A stretch of 64,000 nucleotides of DNA from NCBI RefSeq assembly GCF_022012435.1, contig NZ_JAKLUA010000002.1, positions 248,001 through 312,000 on the forward strand, given 5' to 3'. Both the position numbers and the translations under genes were made by a program. The stretch comes from Bradyrhizobium zhengyangense (GTDB taxonomy: Bacteria > Pseudomonadota > Alphaproteobacteria > Rhizobiales > Xanthobacteraceae). Below, in pieces: positions 58,776 to 64,000 of the stretch. The notes beneath the pieces are model-generated. The model saw only the letters and a program-made list of their open reading frames with translations. It had not been told where the DNA came from and did no database searches. Every line of letters begins with the position of its first letter. The stretch's first letter is position 1.

Positions 58776-60704
58776 TCAGGCGAGCTTGACCGTCTCGGTC
58801 TTCACATCCTTGCCGAGGGCTTCGAAGACCTTGGCGACGATGCCCTTGGCGTCGAGACCGGCACGGGCATACATCGCGGCCGGCGTGTCGTGATCCTGGA
58901 ACACGTCGGGCAGGACCATCGTGCGGAATTTGACCATGCCAGTGTCGAGCACGCCCTGGTCTGTCAGGTATTGCGCGACATGCGAGCCGAAGCCGCCGAC
59001 CGAACCTTCCTCGACCGTGATCAGCACGTCGTGGTCGCGGGCAAGCTTCAGCACCAGCTCGGTGTCGAGCGGCTTCAGGAAGCGCGCATCCGCGATCGAG
59101 GTGGAGAGACCATGGGCGGCGAGCTCGTCGGCCGCCTTCTCGCATTCGGCCAGACGCGTGCCGAAGGAGAGCAGGGCGATCTTGTTGCCCTGGCGGATCA
59201 TGCGGCCCTTGCCGATCTCGAGCGGGATCCCAACTTCGGGCATCTCGATGCCGCGGCCTTCGCCGCGCGGATAGCGCAGCGAGCTCGGACGGTCGTTGAT
59301 CGCGACCTGGGTCGCCACCATGTGCACGAGCTCGGCTTCATCAGCCGCAGCCATGATCACCATGTTGGGCAGACAGCCGAGATAGGCGTTGTCGAACGAG
59401 CCGGCATGGGTCGCGCCGTCGGCGCCGACGAGGCCGGCGCGGTCGATGGCGAAGCGCACGGGCAGGTTCTGGATCGCGACGTCATGGACGATCTGGTCGT
59501 AGCCGCGCTGCAGGAAGGTCGAGTAGATCGCGCAGAACGGCTTGTAGCCCTCGGTCGCAAGACCGGCGGCGAAGGTCACCGCGTGCTGCTCGGCGATACC
59601 GACGTCGAAGGTGCGGTCCGGGAACGCCTTGTTGAAGATGTCGACGCCGGTGCCTGACGGCATCGCCGCGGTGATGGCGACGATCTTGTCGTCCTTCTGC
59701 GCTTCCTTGACGAGGCTCTGGCCGAACACGTTCTGGTAGGCCGGCGCATTCGGCTTGGCCTTGGCTTGCGTGCCGGTGGCGACGTCGAATTTGACGACGG
59801 CGTGGTATTTGTCGGCGGAGGCTTCAGCCGGGCCGTAGCCCTTGCCCTTCTGCGTCACGACGTGGACCAGGATCGGGCCGGTCTCCATGTCGCGCACGTT
59901 CTTCAGCACGGGCAGGAGATGGTCGAGATTATGGCCGTCGATCGGGCCGACGTAATAGAAGCCGAGCTCCTCGAACAGCGTGCCGCCGTCCATCATGAAG
60001 CCGCGGGAATATTCCTCGACGCGGTTGGCGCGGTTGGCGAGGATCTTGGGCAGGCGCTTGTTGATCTGCTTGGCCGCATCGCGCAGCGTGCGATAGGTCT
60101 TGCCGGAGTAGAGGCGCGACAGATAGGCGCTCATGGCGCCGACCGGCGGCGCGATCGACATGTCGTTGTCGTTGAGGATCACGATCAGGCGCGAGTTCAT
60201 CGCGCCGGCATTGTTCATGGCCTCATAGGCCATGCCCGCCGACATCGCACCGTCACCGATCACGGCGATAACGTTGTTCTTGCCGCCGGAGAGGTCGCGC
60301 GCGACGGCCATGCCGAGACCGGCGGAGATCGAGGTCGAGGAATGTGCGGCGCCGAACGGATCGTAATCGCTCTCGCTGCGCTTGGTGAAGCCGGAGAGGC
60401 CGCCGCCGGTGCGCAGCGTGCGGATGCGGTCGCGGCGTCCGGTGAGAATCTTGTGCGGATAGGCCTGATGGCCGACGTCCCAGATCAGCCGGTCGCGCGG
60501 CGTGTCGAAGACGTAATGGATCGCGGTGGTGAGCTCGACCACGCCGAGGCCCGCGCCGAAGTGACCGCCGGTCACCGAGACGGCATCGATCGTTTCCTGC
60601 CGCAGCTCGTCGGCGACCTGGCGGACCTGCTCGACCTTGAGCTTGCGCAGGTCTTCCGGCGTCCGGATGGTGTCGAGAAGCGGCGTTTTACTGTATGCGT
60701 TCAC
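58776..60704 (-). CDS. dxs: 1-deoxy-D-xylulose-5-phosphate synthase
   Basis: 642 residues from GTG at 60704 (GGAAA eight bases upstream); a TTG four codons earlier is the alternative. TPP enzyme: [20 protein letters not shown] with the cofactor His, [39 protein letters not shown] (GDG...N), [20 protein letters not shown], and the transketolase pyrimidine part with [20 protein letters not shown] (catalytic Glu) and [15 protein letters not shown]. It condenses pyruvate and glyceraldehyde 3-phosphate for isoprenoids, thiamine and pyridoxal. Confidence 0.96.
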   Translation of the reverse strand: MNAYSKTPLLDTIRTPEDLRKLKVEQVRQVADELRQETIDAVSVTGGHFGAGLGVVELTTAIHYVFDTPRDRLIWDVGHQAYPHKILTGRRDRIRTLRTGGGLSGFTKRSESDYDPFGAAHSSTSISAGLGMAVARDLSGGKNNVIAVIGDGAMSAGMAYEAMNNAGAMNSRLIVILNDNDMSIAPPVGAMSAYLSRLYSGKTYRTLRDAAKQINKRLPKILANRANRVEEYSRGFMMDGGTLFEELGFYYVGPIDGHNLDHLLPVLKNVRDMETGPILVHVVTQKGKGYGPAEASADKYHAVVKFDVATGTQAKAKPNAPAYQNVFGQSLVKEAQKDDKIVAITAAMPSGTGVDIFNKAFPDRTFDVGIAEQHAVTFAAGLATEGYKPFCAIYSTFLQRGYDQIVHDVAIQNLPVRFAIDRAGLVGADGATHAGSFDNAYLGCLPNMVIMAAADEAELVHMVATQVAINDRPSSLRYPRGEGRGIEMPEVGIPLEIGKGRMIRQGNKIALLSFGTRLAECEKAADELAAHGLSTSIADARFLKPLDTELVLKLARDHDVLITVEEGSVGGFGSHVAQYLTDQGVLDTGMVKFRTMVLPDVFQDHDTPAAMYARAGLDAKGIVAKVFEALGKDVKTETVKLA

Positions 60705-61285
60705 GGCGATTTCCAATTTGTCAGCGCCGGAAGGTCATTCCGGTGCGCGATGGGTTTGCACAATATCGGCGCAGCGCGAGTCCTTAAACCGTCGGAGCCA
60801 CCTGCATGGGGCAAAGCCCCGTCTTCAAGCTTAGGTGAGCTTAAGTGCGCTCCGGTTCAGTCTCTGTGATCCCTGTCACGTAGATCGGCTTCGTCCGTCC
60901 CAGCCAATTCATCAGCGATTTGAAGCACTTGACATCGAAAATCGGTCCCCACGTCAAGGCTAACAAAAAGCCACACTCCGCGCAGCTTTACACCAAAGCT
61001 TGGGCCAAAGCCAACCCACAGGGCCGATTACGGGTATGCAGGTGCAACCGGCGGGCCAATTTGGTTAATCGCGGCGCCGGTAGGAAGGTTCCAATCCTGC
61101 CCGGTTCCTTGGCAGGATTCTGGGCACAAGAACAGCCTTTTCGGTGGAATTTCGCGGGATGACAACACCGGCGCGGGAACTCTTCCGCCTGGCGCCCGGC
61201 GTCCTTACGCCCAGCCAAAACGGGGGCGTGCGATCTTGAAAAATTGCAGGCGGCCGATGCGCGAGGCGGGGGGCTGCGCGCGCCC
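60705..61285. other. Non-coding gap (581 bases) between dxs and xseB
   Basis: Open frames here (60920-61162 plus, 60988-61332 minus) show no ribosome site and no family. AATCCTGCC (61093-61101) pairs with GGCAGGATT (61111-61119), but no T-run follows. CTTGAC ... GTCAAG repeats near 60926-60957 could hold a dxs promoter (TTGACG-N17-TGTCAA on the minus strand), which is weak. Confidence 0.4.
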
Positions 61286-61537
61286 TTACTGCACGTCCAG
61301 TGGGGCCGTGCCGGCGGCCTGGCCACTGGCATCGGTGGTGATCTTGTCGACGCGCGCCTCGGCCTGGCGCAACAGCTCCTCGCAGCGCCGCTTCAGGGCT
61401 TCGCCGCGCTCGTAGATCGTGACGGATTCCTCGAGCGGCACCTTGCCGTCCTCGAGCCGCTTCACGATCGTCTCGAGTTCCTCGATCGCGCGCTCGAAGG
61501 TGAGCCGGGAGACGTCGATTTGGGTATTTTCGGCCAT
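61286..61537 (-). CDS. xseB: Exodeoxyribonuclease VII small subunit
   Basis: 83 residues from ATG at 61535-61537. Family pattern: LTFERAIEELETIVKRLEDG, KVPLEESVTIYERGEALKRR, CEELLRQAEARVDKI. Two long helices form the coiled hairpin that binds XseA. The C-terminal tail (GQAAGTAPLDVQ) is flexible. xseA is not in the window. The HDAC-like gene lies upstream on the same strand (stop at 61611, 73 bases before this ATG); dxs is downstream. Confidence 0.93.
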   Translation of the reverse strand: MAENTQIDVSRLTFERAIEELETIVKRLEDGKVPLEESVTIYERGEALKRRCEELLRQAEARVDKITTDASGQAAGTAPLDVQ

Positions 61538-61610
61538 ATCCGTTTCCGATTGCCCGATTCGCTTCTGCTGCAAAACAGCAGAGTTTTGCGGGCTTAATGT
61601 GGCGGGTCTC

Positions 61611-62540
61611 TCAAGCGCCCATCAGGGCGCCGACATGCGCCGTAACAGATTCTTTCAGTCCTTGCAGGTCGTAGCCGCCTTCGAGCACAGAAACAACGCG
61701 GCCGCCTGCGGACTTGTCCGCAAGGTCCATCAGTTTGCGCGTGACCCAGGCATAATCCTCCCCGCGTAAATTCAGCGAGGCCAGCGGATCGCGGTAATGC
61801 GCGTCGAAGCCGGCGGAAATGATGAGCAGCTCGGGGCTGAATTTCTCCAGCCGCGGCAGGATCAGGTTTTCGAACGCGGAGCGGAATTCGGGCCCGCCGT
61901 CTTCAGACGCCAGCGGCGCGTTGACGATGGTGTCATGATCGCCGCGCTCGCTCTTGGCGCCGGTGCCCGGAAACAGCGGCATCTGATGGGTCGAGCAGTA
62001 CATCACGGTCGGATCCGACCAGAAGATGTCCTGGGTGCCGTTGCCGTGATGCACGTCGAAATCGACGATGGCCGCGCGCTTGATGCCGTATTTGCGCTGC
62101 GCGTGGCGCGCGGCGATCGCGACATTGTCGAAGAAGCAGAAGCCCATCGGCTTGCCGATCTCGGCGTGATGACCGGGCGGGCGCACCGCGACGAAGGCGT
62201 TGCGGTGCTCGCCGTTCATCACAGCCTCGGTCGCGGCCACTGCGCCGCCGACGCCGCGCATCACCGCTTCCCACGTGCCAGGGGACATCGAGGTGTCGCC
62301 GTCGAGATAGACTTGGCCGCTTGTCGGCGCGACGTGGCGCAGTTCGGTGACGTAATGCTCGTTATGGCAAAGCGTGACGAGATCGAGATCGCCCTCCGGC
62401 GCCAAATCGCGCGCCAGGAACTGGAAGCGCTCGACCGACAGCGCTTCCTCCACTGCACGCAGGCGGTCCGGGCGCTCGGGATGCCCCGGCGGCGTGACGT
62501 GGTCGAGGCAAGCCTTGTGGGAAAGGAGAAGCGTGCTCAT
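61611..62540 (-). CDS. Histone-deacetylase-family hydrolase (acetoin utilization/acetylpolyamine type)
   Basis: 309 residues from ATG at 62538-62540; a much longer frame lacks support. Class II-like HDAC signatures: HVTPPGHPERPDRLRAVEEA, FVAVRPPGHHAEIGKPMGFC with tandem His, AIVDFDVHHGNGTQDIFWSD with Zn-binding Asp/His, LLIISAGFDAHYRDPLASLN with the second Asp. Bacterial members deacetylate small molecules such as acetylpolyamines. xseB follows it downstream on the same strand, 73 bases away. Confidence 0.9.
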   Translation of the reverse strand: MSTLLLSHKACLDHVTPPGHPERPDRLRAVEEALSVERFQFLARDLAPEGDLDLVTLCHNEHYVTELRHVAPTSGQVYLDGDTSMSPGTWEAVMRGVGGAVAATEAVMNGEHRNAFVAVRPPGHHAEIGKPMGFCFFDNVAIAARHAQRKYGIKRAAIVDFDVHHGNGTQDIFWSDPTVMYCSTHQMPLFPGTGAKSERGDHDTIVNAPLASEDGGPEFRSAFENLILPRLEKFSPELLIISAGFDAHYRDPLASLNLRGEDYAWVTRKLMDLADKSAGGRVVSVLEGGYDLQGLKESVTAHVGALMGA

Positions 62541-62673
62541 CAGGTCGGCCTCGCTGGGAACGTACTCTCGACGTCGCTTGGCGCATCCGGCGCCAAAACG
62601 CAATGCAAAACCCAATCTAGGCGTTCCCTCCGGAATGGCAAAGGGCCGCCCGTTCAGGCCCGTTTGATCCAGA

Positions 62674-64000
62674 TCAATTGACGCGCACGATGCGGGTAGG
62701 CGGCAACGGGCCGATCGGACCATGCGCCTTAAAGAAGGCAAACAGTGCGTCGGAATCGTACCCGCCATATTGCGGCGAAGTGCCTTGCTTGGCGACGGTA
62801 AAACCGTCGCCTCCGACCGCCAGATAGTCGTTGAGGGTCACGCGGTAGCCGGTGGCCGGCTCGATCGGCCTGCCGTTGAGCGTCATCTTGTCGGCCACGA
62901 TGCGCTCACCGTATGGCTTTGACGCGTCCCAGCTGTAGTTGAATCCGATCGAGACCTGGAGGATTCGCGGCCGCTTCGGATCGAGCCATTGCTGCTCCAG
63001 CATGTCCTTGAGCTGACTGCCCGTGAGCGTCATGGTGACGAGGCGGTTGCGGAACGGCTGGCTTGCGAACAGCTCGCCGTAGGACACCGCGCCATTCTCC
63101 TTCGGGATGAGATCCGTGCGGATGCCGCCGGGATTGGTCAGCGCAATGACCGCGCTGCCGTCCTTGGCATCCTTCGTCGCGGCGAGCTGTGCATCCGCAA
63201 TGATGTCGCCGAGGGCGCTTTCGCCGGCCTCGTTCGGAACGCGCGACAGCGTCTGCGTCACCGATCCGGCCGGCCGGTTGGCAATCGGCGCCGAGAGCTT
63301 GTCATAAGCGTCGATCAGCGCGGTCTGCTCGGGATCCCTGGCGAGCGAGGCATTGGCGACGATGACGTTCTCGGCCTTGGCGCTGACGATGTCGCGGGTC
63401 GCAGGATCGAGCTTGAGGTCGATCGCGGTGACCAGCGTGCCGTATTTGTCGCCGCTGGTGACGAGCCGCCCGTCGATCTCGCAGACGTAAGCGCGATGCG
63501 TGTGGCCGCTGACGACGACGTCGACCGCGCGGTCGAACTTTTTGACGATGTCGACGATCGGCCCTGTGATGGCAGGGCATTCGTTGTAATCGCCTGCGGG
63601 CTCACCGCCCTGGTGGATCAGCACCACGATCGCCTCGACGCCTTTCGCCTTCAGTTGCGGCACCAGCGCATTCACCGTCTCGGCCTCATCGCGAAATTCC
63701 AGTCCGGCAATGCCCTTGGGCGAGACGATGCCGGCGGTCTCCTTCAGGGTCAGTCCGATGAAGGCGACCGAGATGCCCTCGAAGTCGCGGATCTCGTAGG
63801 GCGGCAGCACGCTCTTGCCGGTGGCGGTCTCCACGGTGGACGCCGCGAGATAGTGGAATTTGGCACCTAGGAAAGCATGCGGCCCCTGGCAGCCGTCCTC
63901 GGGATGGCAGCCGCCATTCTGCATCCTGAGCAGCTCGGTCTTGCCTTCGTCGAATTCATGGTTGCCGACCGAGGTGATCGCGAGCCCCATCATCGAGAGC
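62674..64000 (-). CDS. Bifunctional UDP-sugar hydrolase/5'-nucleotidase-type protein, N-terminus beyond right edge
   Basis: The frame is open through 64000, so the start lies outside; about 442 codons are visible. Metallophosphatase part: TSVGNHEFDEGK with the Asn-His-Glu catalytic motif, VVLIHQGGEPAGD and VVSGHTHRAYVCEIDG with metal His. The C-terminal 5'-nucleotidase domain follows, with NPGGIRTDL, YGELFASQPFRNRLVTMTLT and GYRVTLNDYLAVGGDGFTV. It hydrolyses extracellular nucleotides; being exported is expected but the signal peptide is not in view. Confidence 0.9.
   Translation of the reverse strand, partial: LSMMGLAITSVGNHEFDEGKTELLRMQNGGCHPEDGCQGPHAFLGAKFHYLAASTVETATGKSVLPPYEIRDFEGISVAFIGLTLKETAGIVSPKGIAGLEFRDEAETVNALVPQLKAKGVEAIVVLIHQGGEPAGDYNECPAITGPIVDIVKKFDRAVDVVVSGHTHRAYVCEIDGRLVTSGDKYGTLVTAIDLKLDPATRDIVSAKAENVIVANASLARDPEQTALIDAYDKLSAPIANRPAGSVTQTLSRVPNEAGESALGDIIADAQLAATKDAKDGSAVIALTNPGGIRTDLIPKENGAVSYGELFASQPFRNRLVTMTLTGSQLKDMLEQQWLDPKRPRILQVSIGFNYSWDASKPYGERIVADKMTLNGRPIEPATGYRVTLNDYLAVGGDGFTVAKQGTSPQYGGYDSDALFAFFKAHGPIGPLPPTRIVRVN

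Noticed and set aside
60920..61332. Open frames in the gap between dxs and xseB
   Set aside because: Basic, Pro/Arg-rich translations typical of antisense or non-coding GC-rich DNA, with no start signal.
1..64000. tRNA, rRNA, CRISPR, IS elements or prophage
   Set aside because: No cloverleaf with a TTCGA/TTCAA arm, no direct-repeat arrays with unique spacers, no transposase or phage proteins were found.

Overview
The window is high-GC chromosomal DNA from an alphaproteobacterium, most likely Bradyrhizobium or a close relative. This rests on the protein families (multi-HAMP cytosolic kinase, DUF3147, DUF1194, DUF1499, DmdB-like ligase), on the EcfG-type GGAAC-N16/17-CGTT promoters, and on short intergenic repeats beginning CGTCATTCCGGGG. 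The species assignment is inference. I count about 70 protein genes. I see no rRNA, tRNA, CRISPR array, insertion sequence or prophage.

Layout. 1-1449: N-terminal part of a giant HAMP-repeat sensor kinase that runs off the left edge. 1744-10238: small secreted, hydrophilic or membrane proteins (DUF4142, DUF3147 pair, PAP2 phosphatase, PRC-barrel), a Tat-exported SDR and a thiamine-diphosphate enzyme; several have candidate general-stress promoters. 10417-15618: an EmrAB-type efflux pair, an HxlR regulator and a divergent SDR/nitronate monooxygenase unit. 15725-25363: PhoD phosphatase, aldo/keto reductase, a lone ArsA ATPase with a small CxxCxGTG protein, a His-rich secreted protein with a perfect GGAAC-N16-CGTT promoter, homoprotocatechuate dioxygenase and an aminotransferase. 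25431-39398: CPA2 antiporter, RibB with a dead RibA-like domain, glutaryl-CoA dehydrogenase, MBL hydrolase, orphan substrate-binding protein, acyl-CoA ligase, extensin-like protein, L,D-transpeptidase, CorA. 39606-49733: SDR, PdxH, DnaJ-like cochaperone, an ECF sigma/anti-sigma pair, FabI, AroC, a class III cyclase, ClpS. 49778-52395: a fluoride-riboswitch operon. 52568-64000: VWA protein, secreted proteins, Acg-like nitroreductase, two RNA methyltransferases, Dxs, XseB, a histone-deacetylase-like hydrolase, and a 5'-nucleotidase cut by the right edge.

The most complete small system is the fluoride operon on the minus strand. A promoter (about 52368-52395), a fluoride aptamer (52291-52355) and an intrinsic terminator (52224-52247) precede an MFS transporter, two CrcB/Fluc channel subunits and a DUF190 PII-like protein. 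The second theme is a general-stress layer: seven promoters of the form GGAAC-N16/17-nGTT or one mismatch from it sit at consistent distances (about 20-50 bases from the inferred +1) from genes between 1.7 and 21.5 kb, and they help decide start codons. A third is a family of short inverted-repeat elements next to gcdH, ribB and aroC.

All calls were made by reading the sequence. Family names come from recognised motifs, not database searches.
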